From Burhinus oedicnemus (taxonomy: Eukaryota > Chordata > Aves > Charadriiformes > Burhinidae), in contig VFFE01009152.1 of NCBI GenBank assembly GCA_008921705.1, forward strand, positions 196,748 to 260,747: a stretch of DNA of 64,000 nt, in the 5' to 3' direction. The notes below the pieces were generated by a model. The model saw only the letters and a program-made list of their open reading frames with translations, was not told where the DNA came from and did no database searches. Made by a program: the position numbers and the translations under genes. Of the stretch, positions 1 to 11,567 are shown in pieces. How positions within the stretch are numbered: position 1 is the first letter of the stretch; each line of letters starts with the position of its first letter.

Positions 1-211
1 GGTTCTTCTCTGAGAGGGTGGTCAGTCACTGGAACAGGCTCCCCAGGGAAGTAGTGACGGCACCAAGTCTGTCAGAGTTCAAGGAGTGTTTGGACGACGC
101 TCTTAGTCATAGGGTTTAGTTTTAGGTAGTCCTGCAAGAAGCAGGGAGTTGGACCTGATGATCTGTATAGATCCCTTCCAATTTGAGATATTCTATGATT
201 CTGTGATTCTG
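1..211 (+). mobile_element. CR1 retrotransposon, 3' end (cut by window edge)
   Basis: The sequence starts inside the last codons of CR1 ORF2, with a stretch that reads like the family's conserved tail (a Trp/Asn-Arg-Leu-Pro-Arg type segment, from about 26 to 60). It continues through the 3' UTR and ends in octamer-like repeats (ATTCTATG, ATTCTGTG) at about 190-211. This ending is diagnostic of CR1, a non-LTR retrotransposon whose copies are usually truncated at the 5' end. The copy lies in sense orientation in an intron of ARSB. Its 5' part is outside the window. Confidence 0.9.
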
Positions 212-3200
212 TACTTACCTTTTGTGAAAGTTTTGACCCTTTCAGTTCAGTACGTACAGAGATTAATATAATAAAAAAGAGTTGCATAAATCTGCTTCGA
301 CATAGCGCTTTCTTTTGTAAACAAAATATTTGGCTTGTCCTGAACTGTGAAAGTAATTTGGTAACGTCTTGTGTATGATCAGGCCTAAAATCTGTCAAGT
401 TCATTATTCTGTTTCCAAGAGTAGCAGTTGTGTAGGAAGGAGTGTACGAGGGAAAGCACATAAATATACTTCTTTTGCGTCTCCCCTCCCAACCTGCAGG
501 AGGCCCTCATCTTTAGGCTGTGATTTTGGATATTAGAATCCTTGATGGATTTTTCTTCCACTTTGTGAACCCTTTTTTATCACTCAACCTCCATAAACTT
601 CCGGCATTCACAGCATCCCATGGAAAGGAATTCCACACTTGCATTGGGTTTGTGAAGTATATACTATCATTTATTTTGAATATGGAACTTCATAGTTTCA
701 TGCCCCTGTTAGGAAAGATCAGTTTTTCCTTATTCAGCTTGTCATGGCCATACAATTTCATAGACCTCTGTCCTGTTCCTCATCAGTTGTCTGTCTTTGA
801 GGATGAAGAATACTATTTATGTAGTCATTCTTCACACAGAAGCTGGTCCATAGCTTTAATCTTCCTTGACATATCTCTTTGTATTTTGTATGGTTTTTTT
901 CTGTGTCTGTTTTGTAAAATGGCGACCAAAACCACAGAATATCCTGTGTGAGGCACAACAAGGACCTAGGTAGTGGCATAGTGTCCCATTCTTCACCACT
1001 TCCGTTGGTTTTGCTTTTCTGCTGCTGAACATTACCTGTTCATTACAACTTCACAAACTCTTCCCTAAATAGCAATAGCTTGTTCGGAGCACATTCTCTT
1101 GTGTATGGGGAGTGAGGACTGGCTTTTTTCCCCTATGTTCATTACTTTCCCTTTTGTTGTACTTATGCTTGTGCATTAGGAAGGCTTAATGCATTTGAAG
1201 ATAGTTCACTTTTTAGAAAAGTCTCATGTATTCACTACTCATCATTCAGGATGTTATTTATATACTTACCCGCTAGTAAATTTTATAAGATCCTGCCTGA
1301 AGAGTATGCTATGGAATATTAAAATCATCAAAATGGCAATTATTTGTGCAAATGCAGATAACGCTTTTTGACTGATGCTTTCTGAGCATCTTGCATAGAT
1401 TTTTTTAGAGTTGATGACATTGGGCCTCTGAAAAATCAAGTCTCTTGAAGATACAAATTAGCCACTGAAGATTATTTAGGCTTTTACATCCTAATTTGGA
1501 ATATATATCTGTTTACAGAAACAATGTATGGTAATGCAAAGAAAAGAACTCAGCTTTCACAAAGGGCAGAGGCCCAGGCTTTTAAAGTACTTAGATAATA
1601 AACTCCTTTTGTGGGTAGTGGGAGTTGGCCACCTCAATGCCTTTTAAAATCTCATTCTGAATCCATTTTTCAGGCAGTTAAGACTAAGTATGGTCTTGAA
1701 ATATGATATAAACTCCAAAATGACTTACCAAGGGCAATATTTTCTGAAGGAGTTGTTTTTTTCTATAGAGATATAAAAGCTATTTGAATACTTTTTGGTG
1801 ACCTAGAACTCCAAACAAAACACTAAAATATTGAAAATGATGAAATTTCACTACTTTCTTAACTAATAAAAGTTGTATCGTTTCCCAAGAGACTACTTAC
1901 AAAGAAATATAGCAGCTGGTGAGGGTCTGAAGTTGTGCTTCAGGAAACAGTAGCTTCTGTTTGAAAATAAGAAAATTCACAGCAAAGGCTGTGGGATTTT
2001 TTTTAAGGTAAAAACTAAGCTTTAGTATTTCATTAGCCACGGATACACTGGTGATCAAACGGCAGAAAAATAAAATGTCTAGCCTTTTTGCACAAGCAAA
2101 AGCATCTCGTTTTTTATATGTAAGTCTATAAGGAGAGTGTGTGAGTATGTGAAGGCAGACTTGATTACCCAGATCAATGAAGGGTATCTGTCCTCTGGCT
2201 ACTGGATTAGTCCATGGGTTACTGCCTTGTCAACCATAAGGAAAAAAGAAGAAAAAAACCCCAACAATCTGGAACAGATGCAGAGAAAAACTGCTTAGAT
2301 GTTACGGGAATTAACATTTTATCTTGCAAAAGAAACAAAAAGAATGTGACCTCTTTAATCTGCCAAATTGGAAAAGGAATCCCTGTAAAATTCATATGGC
2401 GAGGGAGAAGACTGCCCAGGCATTTTGCCTTAATTTGCATTTCACCTGCACTAGCAGAAGCTGAAGAATGAAGACAGAGGTAGAAACTTAACTGCTGGGC
2501 CAAAGAGAAGGAGAAAGTCAGGTAAATGTAGGGGGAGGAATATCTGAGCTTCAGGTGGAAGTCATATGATGGGAAGAAGAGAACTCATAACAAGCAATAA
2601 TTTTATTTATCTTAGTTCTGTATCTGGTGCTTATATAATGTAATAAACTGGCAGTCCTGTAAATACTCTATGTAGAGAGCATTCAAACAAGCATCAATCT
2701 GTTTTCCATGGCTGGTATGTCTGATAAAAGTTGACCTGTACTGCCTGGGAAGCAATGCACTTGTCTGAATTATAGACAGTACATTTATTTGGCAGAAGTC
2801 AAGTGCTTGCAATAGGTGAGTTAACATGACTGACAGAGTTCTTTTTATAATAGCTCAACATGAGGGAACTTACCATTTTCTCTTCAAGAAATTCTGCTGA
2901 CAGATAATATTGCACCAAACAACTTCAACTACAAGCTCTGGTAAAAGCATTTCTTAGTTTAGGAGTTTGGTTTTGTTACCTGGACCAAATAAGGAGTTTT
3001 TAAAATTATTTTGTCTTCTGGAATCTTATTTTAAGTCTCATGCATGGCATTCTAAGGATGTTTTGCAAAGTATATCTAAAAGTACAATCTTTCATACTGT
3101 TTATTTGAAGTATTTTAAATAATTTCTCTTGTGTAATACTATGGCTTCACATACCGTAGCTCAGCAATCAGAAAGATATTCTCCATGCTAAACCTTAAAA

Positions 3201-4956
3201 TCAGAAATACAGACACATAATTTTTCCTTTAGACCAAGCCTTAATATTGTAATTTTGAGACATAATGTTTTAAAAACATGATTGTGTTTTTTGAACTGCT
3301 GAATGTCTTTCATTGTGCTCTTTAAGAAAGTAGATGGCAAAGATGAGTATTCCCAGCAGCAAACCTTATAACAAAATAATACATAACATAATGATGTTGA
3401 AAAGTAAGCAATATTAATCTTTAAACTGTTTTGTATCTGCTGTGGACATCACATGGCTGTGTAGGGATTTATCTTCCAGAAGAGATTCTTCTGGGGGTAT
3501 TTATAAAGTTTTTCTTGGTTTTTTTTTCCTTGGGTTTTTTTACCATCAGTTTCGGTGCTTCATGATCTAAGATGAGCTGAGTCCTCCCAGTCTGTGTACG
3601 CATACTCTAAATAAGTACTTCCCTTTTATAGCCTTATTTATCTGGGAACATTATACAAGTCTGATGTAAACAGGGCACTTGGGTATGCAGAAAAAGTGCT
3701 TATTAAAATAAAACTGATTCTAAGTGTGAAGCCCACTGATAAAACAGAAACTTAGCAGGACCTTCAGAAAAAAATAGAGAAATCATGTCACTGCATTTCC
3801 TTTCCAAACTTTCTGTTGCTCTCTTCTATCAGATGTGTATTTGCCCACTGTGATGTACAGAATTTACTCTCTGTAGAAACCCCTAGTTCTGCTTCTAATA
3901 TTGATCTCACATGGTCATTGTGCATCTCACAGATTCTCTTTTTCATTTCAGAGGCAAAAATGTGTCAGCTTCAAATTTCCTAAACTGCTTAAAAGTCATC
4001 ATTTGAAAGATGCTAGAAAATCAACATTGGTTTCCATCCACCTCCTGATATCTTGTTTCTAGTCTGATTATAGAGTTGCCTTCTGGCAGTCTTTTGGTAA
4101 ACAGTTATCAACTGATACAGTTAATGTACAAGTCTTAGATTTCCTGTCTTGTTTATGGAAGCTGATATGCAAGATGGTTTGGATGCTCCTGGAGTGTCTG
4201 TCTGACTCCCTCCTGGTTTCAGTAAAGAACTGGTGTCCTGATCATCCCTGGTGTATTTTAATTATTGGTGCATGTTCATTTTTTTCTGAGCTCCCTCCTA
4301 TAAGGAGTTTCAGGTTTCCTTTTGAGAGGGAATTTGCACATAGTTGACACTTGAGAGTTTTCTGCAGTATCTGGATATGGGGCCACGTCATATGCGACTC
4401 TACCAAAGACAGCATGAAGACATGCTTCATGCTGTGTCATGCCATAGAAGCACCTTGCTGGCCAGATACAGATCTCCATCAATGTAGCCAGCTCAGGCCA
4501 GAGAGACATCTCTCTATGTATGGACAAGTCAGGACCTGGGACTTGGTCCCTGGAGTGATCTAAGAGAATTAACGGTAGTAGCATTGATTCAGGAGATCTT
4601 TCAGTCCTATATTCCTAACTGGCAAAAGGTACAGACACTTGTATGAGCAAATCTAGCAATTTGTGAGCATTCTTAATATAGGTATAAGAGATACACATAT
4701 AATATCTGTGTACAAAATGAGTCCAGTTATCTAGACTCAGGTGTGACATTTTCCACTGGTAACTTTTTGGGGTGCAGTTCAAGTTCTGAGTTAAATACAT
4801 GCAGTGAATCATAGCACAGATCTTTGCATATATATATAACAAATTCTTTATCCAATACATAAAAATAAATGGCTGACACTACTTTGTTTTCCAACACAAT
4901 TCTAAAAATTACTTCATGTATATGCAATATACCTAACAGTTTTCTGTTTCGTTAAG
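212..4956 (+). other. ARSB: ARSB intron (distal part of intron 6)
   Basis: AT-rich DNA without a supportable gene. It ends in a pyrimidine-rich tract and an AAG acceptor directly before the coding exon at 4957. The open frames in it are short, overlap on both strands and resemble nothing I know. I see no recognisable repeat between 212 and 4956. Intron numbering assumes the eight-exon structure of mammalian ARSB. Confidence 0.7.
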
Positions 4957-5085
4957 GTCTTGGCATTGACAATAGGACATCTTTACCACAGAGCAAATCT
5001 TCTCCATGGGATGATACACTTTTCAATATATCTATGCATGCAGCAATCCGACATGGAAAATGGAAGTTACTAACTGGATATCCAG
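4957..5085 (+). CDS. ARSB: Arylsulfatase B, penultimate coding exon (exon 7)
   Basis: This 129-nt exon encodes 42 whole codons of arylsulfatase B (N-acetylgalactosamine-4-sulfatase), the lysosomal enzyme that removes 4-sulfate groups from dermatan and chondroitin sulfate. The peptide includes [20 protein letters not shown], nearly identical to the C-terminal domain of vertebrate ARSB. The exon follows a pyrimidine tract and AAG acceptor and ends in CCAG with a GTAATG donor. Both boundaries split a codon after its first base, so the reading frame passes correctly into 5643. An Asn-Ile-Ser glycosylation sequon matches a known ARSB site (human Asn426 by my alignment). An Asn-Arg-Thr sequon near the exon start may be an additional site. 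The sulfatase active-site cysteine and metal ligands are encoded upstream, outside the window. Confidence 0.95.
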
Positions 5086-5642
5086 GTAATGAAGTAACTA
5101 ATTTTTGTACAGTGTGTCTTATCTCTCATCCACCCCAAACACAGTTTAATTCTGTTTAATCTATTTTCATTTCTTTTAGTTATTCTACTAACTTCTCGGG
5201 TTTTTGATCATGTGAAAAATCTAGAAGGGGCACTTCGAAAATCCAAACAACATATTCATTCATTTTGCAAATATTTTGTATAAAATTACTTTCACAGTAG
5301 TGGAAAAGCTATCATAGAATCATAGAATGTCTCAAGTTGGAAGGGACCCATAAGGATCATTGAATCCAAGAAGAAAGTCCATGAAATTAATTGATTTTAA
5401 ATTAAGTTACATGGAAGTTTGAATCCTAATGGTGCAGCTTTTTTGTATAAATAGGACTCCTGTATTGGTAGCCCTGGACTAGAGAGACTCTGGTGCTGGG
5501 CTAGAGATAAGGAATGCAGCAACAGTCACTGGCCAGTGGCTTGTCAAAGGACCTAGTGAATTTGTCAATTACAGTATAACTCTACATCTCCACACTGCTC
5601 TCTATCTGAGAATTAACCCTTGGTCTGTTCCTGTTTCTGCAG
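5086..5642 (+). other. ARSB: ARSB last intron (557 bp)
   Basis: The intron has a GTAATG donor and a TTTCTGCAG acceptor. It joins two exons that keep one ARSB reading frame. It contains a short antisense CR1 stub at 5309-5370 and no other feature I can name. Confidence 0.9.
5309..5370 (-). mobile_element. CR1 retrotransposon stub, 3' tail only
   Basis: The + strand reads ATCATAGAATCATAGAAT followed by a 'TTGGAAGGGACC'-type segment. This is the reverse complement of a CR1 3' terminus. Only about 60 bp survive, which is typical of severe 5' truncation at insertion. It lies inside the last ARSB intron, antisense to the gene. Confidence 0.85.
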
Positions 5643-5911
5643 GCTGCAGTCATTGGTTCCCTCCACCATCTTTGTTCAATGAGTCAAATCAGATTCAATC
5701 ATCTGATCCACCAACAAAGAGACTTTGGCTATTTGATATTGTTCGTGATCCTGAAGAGAAAAATGATTTGTCTGAAAAATATCCTCATGTGGTGGAAAAA
5801 CTGCTCTCACGGCTTCAGTATTATTATAAACGTTCAGTGCCCGTGTTCTACCCTGATGAGGATCCCCACTGTGACCCAGCAGCAACTGGGGCTTGGGGCC
5901 CTTGGGCATAG
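5643..5911 (+). CDS. ARSB: Arylsulfatase B, terminal coding exon (exon 8)
   Basis: The 269-nt coding part of the last exon completes a split glycine codon and adds 88 residues to a TAG stop at 5909-5911. Recognisable ARSB blocks are the WFPPPS segment, [14 protein letters not shown], a DPEE..DLS..YPHVV..LLSRLQ segment, and the ending [13 protein letters not shown], which matches the family C-terminus in sequence and length. An Asn-Glu-Ser sequon probably corresponds to human Asn458. Where the mammalian protein reads Gly-Cys-Gly-Tyr-Trp this one reads Gly-Cys-Ser-His-Trp. The key cysteine is kept and no disabling change is seen. This region is the C-terminal subdomain of the lysosomal sulfatase, packing against the catalytic domain encoded upstream. 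Confidence 0.96.
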
Positions 5912-5999
5912 TGCACAGCACTGCATCCTGCAAAACAATCCTGCAGCAGAGTCTGGTTTATGGACTCAGGGTCCTAGTCACATATTTCTTATCTTGTTT

Positions 6000-6005
6000 A
6001 TTAAA
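6000..6005 (+). terminator. Candidate proximal polyadenylation signal (ATTAAA)
   Basis: ATTAAA is the commonest variant of the vertebrate polyadenylation signal and lies 89 bases after the ARSB stop. No strong downstream GT-rich element is obvious, so it is probably the weaker of the two candidates. Confidence 0.35.
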
Positions 6006-6286
6006 CTATTGCTAATTGTGAGTTCATTCCTTGAGTAATTCAGTATTTCTTACTCTTAAAATATGTTGGGAATCTTATTTTGGTCTTTTCCCACTCTCTC
6101 CTTCCCAACAATTGTATGTGAAATATTGGTAAAATTATAAAACTGTTGTTTGAATATTCTTTGTCCAGAATATGCTTTTAATGCAGAAGGTGCAACATTG
6201 CCTCCCTCCTTGAAAGACATTACTTTTCTTAAAAAGCTGCAATGAATCATGGTAGCTGGGACATCCAGAATGCATCCATCTTGTGG

Positions 6287-6292
6287 AATAAA
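6287..6292 (+). terminator. Candidate main ARSB polyadenylation signal (AATAAA)
   Basis: A canonical AATAAA lies 376 bases after the stop codon. It is followed at once by GGATTTTTC and TGTTTGTCC, a T/G-rich downstream element. This is the best-supported end of the ARSB transcript in the sequence. Confidence 0.5.
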
Positions 6293-6524
6293 TGGATTTT
6301 TCATTTCATGTTTGTCCAGAAGACAAATTTTATTGGAAGCTGTTACATATCTCTAAAGAACAGAAGAAAAATACAACAGTTGACATAATAATTTTTGCCT
6401 TTAACATGCACCTCCATCCAGAAAAGGGAACAGATGGAAACGTCCCACAGTAAAAAACCCCAAACCTCCCAGAATATAGCAAAATCCCTAATCCTTGTTC
6501 ACTGTTAATGTATCAAACTGGAGT

Positions 6525-7372
6525 AGAGAGTGGTGGTCAACTGGAGTGCAGGGCTGTCAGGCAGAGGGATCTTGACAGGCTGAAGAAATGGGTAAACGAA
6601 GACTTCATGAAGTTCAACAAAGGCAGAGTCCTGCACTTGGGGTGAAGTAGCCCCATGCAGGAGTACACGCTGGGCTATGGCCAGATAGAAAGCATTTTTG
6701 CAGGGAAAAAAATTCTGGGCATCCTGCTGGACAATAAATAGAACAAGAGTTGCCATGTGCTCTCTTGGTGAAGAAGACCAACCATGTGTTGGTCCATAGA
6801 AGCAAGAATGTAGCCAGCACATTAGGGGAAGTGTTTATTCCCCTATATTCAGCACTGGAATGTAGCATCACATTTTGGGCTTCCCTGTACAAGAGAAATA
6901 TTGACAAATTGGAGTGAGTCCAGTGGAGCACCATGAAGATGATCATGGGGAGGACAGCAAACGAAAGGAGGCTAAAGAAATGGGTTAGTTGATGCTGGAG
7001 AAAAGAAAGGGGAAATTGCTATCTTCAGCTATCTCATCTGAGGGCATGGAGAAGATGAAGCCAAACTCTTCTCAGAGGTGCACAAAGATGAGAAGCACGC
7101 AGGGAAGACATGGAGTTCCAATTCAATATAAGAAATGAAAAAAAAATAAAAATCACACCACGAGGTTAGTCAAATATGGGAACTGCGAGGCTATGGCATC
7201 CCTATCCTTGGGGATATTCAGTCCTTGGTTGGAGATGACCCTGAGCAATGTGATCGAACCCTGAGGTTGGATCAAATTTGATGTTGGCCCTGCTTTGGTG
7301 GTGGCAGTGGGGAGCAACCAGGTGACCCCTAAAGGGTCCTTTCTGCATGAATTATTCAATGATTCTATGATG
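6525..7372 (+). mobile_element. Old CR1 copy: ORF2 C-terminal part and 3' UTR
   Basis: Starting near 6525 the sequence follows the CR1 ORF2 3' region: 'ggatcttgacaggctg', 'atgaagttcaacaaa' and 'gtcctgcacttgggg' are the codons for the LDRL, MKFN and VLHLG segments. It continues into a diverged C-terminal coding part and 3' UTR and ends in ATTCAATGATTCTATGATG at 7353-7371. Many stops and indels show that it is old and non-functional. It lies about 200 bp past the probable ARSB polyadenylation site, in the same orientation. Confidence 0.85.
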
Positions 7373-9164
7373 AACAAAATCTTACTTTTATTGCCTGCCT
7401 GATGAGCACCCTTTCTTTTCAGATTTTGTTTCTTTATTACCATATTAGAGACTGTTTTCATCCTGAAGTGGGCTCTGAGCCATGAAGGAATCAGGCCAAG
7501 CAACATTTCTTGGTTACTCATCAAATTGATGCAAGATCAACCCACCAGGTCTCTAAATGTCTCAAACCTCTGGAGTCTGGCCAGAGTTCTGGTACTGCTT
7601 CTCAGTGTCCTTAGCCAAGTTCTCAGGCTGCAGAGCTGTAGCTGTCATCCTCTCCAGAAACTAGGGATCTAATTGCCTGTTTTCTGGCTCCAGGACCAAC
7701 TCCTATTAATTGCATTAAAATTTTGCACACCTTTTCCCAGTTTTTCTTCAGGAGACTTGTGCCAATTGTTAGCAAACAGATTCATGAAGAGGCAGACTTG
7801 ACAAAATTTGTACATATTTTTTTTAAATAGAAAGATAAAGCATGGGAAAAATTGAAACTCAAGAAAACTGAAAATGCATATAAAAATGAACAGAAATTCC
7901 TGCTTTCTAATACAGCTGATTCTTCATTACACTGTCTTAAATCTGGCTTGCCTTTTCCACCTTTGATGTTTTCCTACAAGTAGAAGTGAAGCCAAAGCTC
8001 TCCAGAAGCCTGTTCAGCTGTTTGTCTTTTTCCCAAAAAGCCTAATGTTTATCTCTCTCCTTTGTCACTTCTGCTCCTTTATTTCAGTATTTTTTCTATT
8101 CTATTTCATTCACTCTCTTCAGCCTTGAAGATGAGCAAAGAAGAAGAATAGTTTGAGAGGAAATAATTGTTCTATAGTGGGCAAACATATATTCTCATAT
8201 ATATTTTGGAACCCTGTTTCAGACCAAGGTTCAATATCCATCACCCATCAGTGGCTGAAAGCAGAGGGTTGCAGCAGGATATGACCAGGGCAAGTATATG
8301 TGATAAGGTCTTCAGATTGTCCCTCACCTTCTAAACTCAGAGCTTCAGAGATTTAACTTCTATGTATTTAGTTGCCTTCAGTGATTTTTTTTCTCTTCCA
8401 TGAGGTTGCAGGGCATAGTGCACAACCACTGTTGGTATCCACACAATCACACATATCCACAGCTTAACTAGACAGTATGTGAAGAATCATCTGTTTCTTT
8501 GTGACCTGCTTCCAGGTAATTTGAATTTTCATTGGTAAAACATGCATGCTCTGACAGAAGCTCTTATTATACTACATTTAGCAACTTTCATATTAACCAA
8601 TATCTTTAAAATATCAAAAAAAAAAATTATGTGTTCTGCAAAGGTAGTCTCCACACTGATTACCTGATCATACCTACTTCCATTTCACAAAACACATTTA
8701 AGCTTTTCTTTCTGTCACGTGTGACGGTTCACTCAACTCCTGCTCAGATTTTAGCAAACACACAGGTCACGCAAAAGCCTGATGTGTGTTGGTAGCAGCA
8801 CCATTAAGTCAAAGTGAGAGCAACACGTAGGCAGCCCCCAGGAAAGGCTGCAGGTCATTACACAGCCATCATCACCTGCAGCTTGCTGTCTCCTGCAGCC
8901 GTAATCCTTGCTACTGATTGTCTGGCAGTTCCTTCAGAATCCACTAACTTAGGGAAATGGCATACACCAAACTTCCAAGCTGGAAGGTATAAATACGTCA
9001 GCTTACCCAAAAGGCTTTTGAAACATATCCAATGGCAGTCAGACTGCTGAGGCTTTTGTGCTTCCTGGTGCGATACAGGGGAGGCCTGCACTGTGGTGGA
9101 GGAGGAAAGATAAGCACTCTCATCATCAGCTAGGTAAGTATTTTTGCTTATAGGTGCATGGCTT

Positions 9165-9189
9165 ACAAGTTATGAATTAGATAACTTGT
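9165..9189. repeat. Inverted repeat, 9-bp arms, 7-bp loop
   Basis: ACAAGTTAT at 9165-9173 and its exact reverse complement ATAACTTGT at 9181-9189 flank the heptamer GAATTAG. Related words (TGAATTA, AACTTGTGAGTTAG) recur over the next 60 bases. No function can be assigned. Confidence 0.8.
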
Positions 9190-11529
9190 GAGTTAGAAAC
9201 CTCATGAATTAAGGGATGAATTAGTGAACTCACGTGTTGGACTAGTCTGTACAAAGGGGATTGAGCCCTTGTTTGATGTATGTATTTGTTTTCTTTCCTA
9301 ATGAACTCATAAAATAATTTACAGGGTATGTTGTCTGGTAAATTTGAGAGATCCAAATGGACTGTGACAATCTTGGCTTCACAGCACAGCACCGTTTTGC
9401 TTTTGAGCTTTTGAAGATTCTTTATGATAACTGAGGCTCAGGCTCTGTTATTTGCCGACCACAGCAGGGGATGGAAAACGTAAGTAACACAACCTTTTTA
9501 TAAGCTGTTGCATCACCTTGACAAAGCTCACATCTTCCTTCAGTAGCTGTAGAAAAACCTTTATTACAGTTCCCTTTCCTAACTATTGCAGTTTGTTTAT
9601 TTTATACCAATATAATGATTTATGCTAGTTTGTAACTGATCTGTTTGGTACTGCAACTTTAAGTTTCATATCCTAATCTTCTGTAGCGTATAGTTAGTAA
9701 AATGCTTTGGAATATGGGATTCTGAAAGAATAAAGTGTCAAATCACCTTGTGCAACTTTTAGAGTTACTATTTCTGTATATTATGCATTAATGATACAGG
9801 TTGGCCTTCAAATGCCTTTTTGAAATAAATCATCCAAATATCAGAGCTTCCATTTGTTTAGTACTCCATTCCTCATTCTTTCAGAATGTGTTGGATAATT
9901 TATTCTTGCAATCAAAATGCAGACGGAGAAGTTGACAGCCATTCTCCAGTATATAAGGCAAGTAGATCCAATGAATTTACATTATTCTCACTCTTGAAAG
10001 AGTTGGCTGTTTTTTTCATAGCACATATTTATTTAGCACTCTGTCTATACAAGCAGACATGTAAGACTAGAAAGCTAACTGTTCTCAGTCAATACCCACA
10101 TATAACATTTTAGTTTATAGTAGCAATTACAGGATGTGGTTGCCACAATAACAAGGGACTGGACTCGAGGGCAGGGGGAATTTCTGCCCTACATTCCTGT
10201 GTGTCATTCAGAGTTTGGCACTCATATTACATGAGGAAAGATGTTGGCTTACCCACAAAAATGGGTACTTTTCTAATCATATTTTTATTACAGGTACTGT
10301 TCTTTTTATGCTGATATCCAATTTCATGGAAAAGAAAAAAACACCAGCTAACTTCTAAAAGTTCAAGTAATTTATGTGTTTGACTCTCCCATCAATGTCA
10401 GCTCCTTGACTAAAGTTAGAAAAGATTAAAGAATGTCTAATTTAAATTTCAGAGGTAAGCACAGCTTTTATATGTTCTCTTTTCTCTGTGTCCTGCAATC
10501 TGCATTTTAATGTCTTGCTGATATTCTAATTCATATAATTCATCTACTAGTGACATGCCACAGTCTCTTCCTATCTTCTGTAGGTATCAAATTCACACCC
10601 TATTTCCTCTCATTGTATTTTAAAATCCAAGGATTAATTATTTCCTTAGCTACAGTACACATAATTATTTATTTTATTTCCTAATTATTTTTCATGGGTG
10701 GTCCTTCATAAAATATTTTAATTGAACTGGGTTTGGGAAAAAAAAAACAACATCTGGCTGACACGTTTAGGTTGGCATCTGCACAGAGTTGTATACTGTT
10801 TAGTTGTTTCAAACTGGGAAATACAGAATTCTTTATATATTTTGTGGTTACTTGAGTAACATTCAAAAATGCAAGCATTTTGAAGTCTCTAAATAAAACC
10901 TCATTTCATCCCTTTCCAAGTTAGGATTCATTCTTAATCTAGCAAACATCTGAGCATTTTGAATTCAAAAGTCTTCATTTTTATATTGTAGAAATGATAT
11001 AAGCTTCAGAAAAGTAACCAAGTTGAGGAAGAATGCTCACACTAGCTACTCATTTTACATTGCTTATTTACAGAAAGATGCATACAAACAAGGAAGGGAT
11101 GATTTTATAAGCAAAACAGAAGATCTAGACCTGGTCTTGAGTCATAGGCCCTATATTCAGCCTGAAAATAATTTGTCCAACTTTCCTAAAGTTGATAAAT
11201 GGGTCTTGGATGAAACTCGAAATTTAATCCTCTTCAGAATCTCTAAACAGAAGAACCCAGAGTTTAAACCCTTGTGGTCTGTGTGGATTAGAAGTTCCAC
11301 TAGCAGTCCCTGTTGGCCTCTGTGAATTTGCCTCTCATCTTACTTTCTGACAAAGTGGTTTAATGGTAGTAAGGCTACTAGGGATATTCCCAAAGCTCTT
11401 CCATGTAAGAAGCAGGAAATGAGCTTGAGGTTACACAGAGAATCCTATTAGACCTGTGCCAACCTATTGCTTACTTACCAAAGAGACATGATGGAAGGGG
11501 TCATAGTGACAGAGCCACTGATATGGCAT

Positions 11530-11567
11530 GTGTGGTGGAGTCTGGCACGTGTGGTGGAGTCTGGCAC
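11530..11567 (+). repeat. Perfect 19-bp tandem duplication
   Basis: The unit GTGTGGTGGAGTCTGGCAC occurs twice in direct succession without mismatch (11530-11548 and 11549-11567). It lies in non-coding DNA and looks like a recent small duplication or a two-unit minisatellite that may vary between individuals. Confidence 0.9.

Larger units (their letters stand above)
5912..6310 (+). other. ARSB: Probable ARSB 3' untranslated region
   Basis: This is non-coding sequence directly after the ARSB stop. An ATTAAA signal lies at 6000-6005 and an AATAAA at 6287-6292. The second is followed by T/G-rich DNA at about 6296-6315, as expected for a cleavage site near 6310. The 3' limit is an inference; a longer transcript could continue into the CR1 copy from 6525. 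Confidence 0.55.

Noticed and set aside
520..951. 143-codon plus-strand frame in the ARSB intron
   Set aside because: It is hydrophobic because the DNA is T-rich and lacks recognisable domains. It overlaps a minus-strand frame and lies within an intron.
5676..6038. Alternative frames overlapping the last ARSB exon on both strands
   Set aside because: The ARSB frame is strongly conserved and explains the coding potential.
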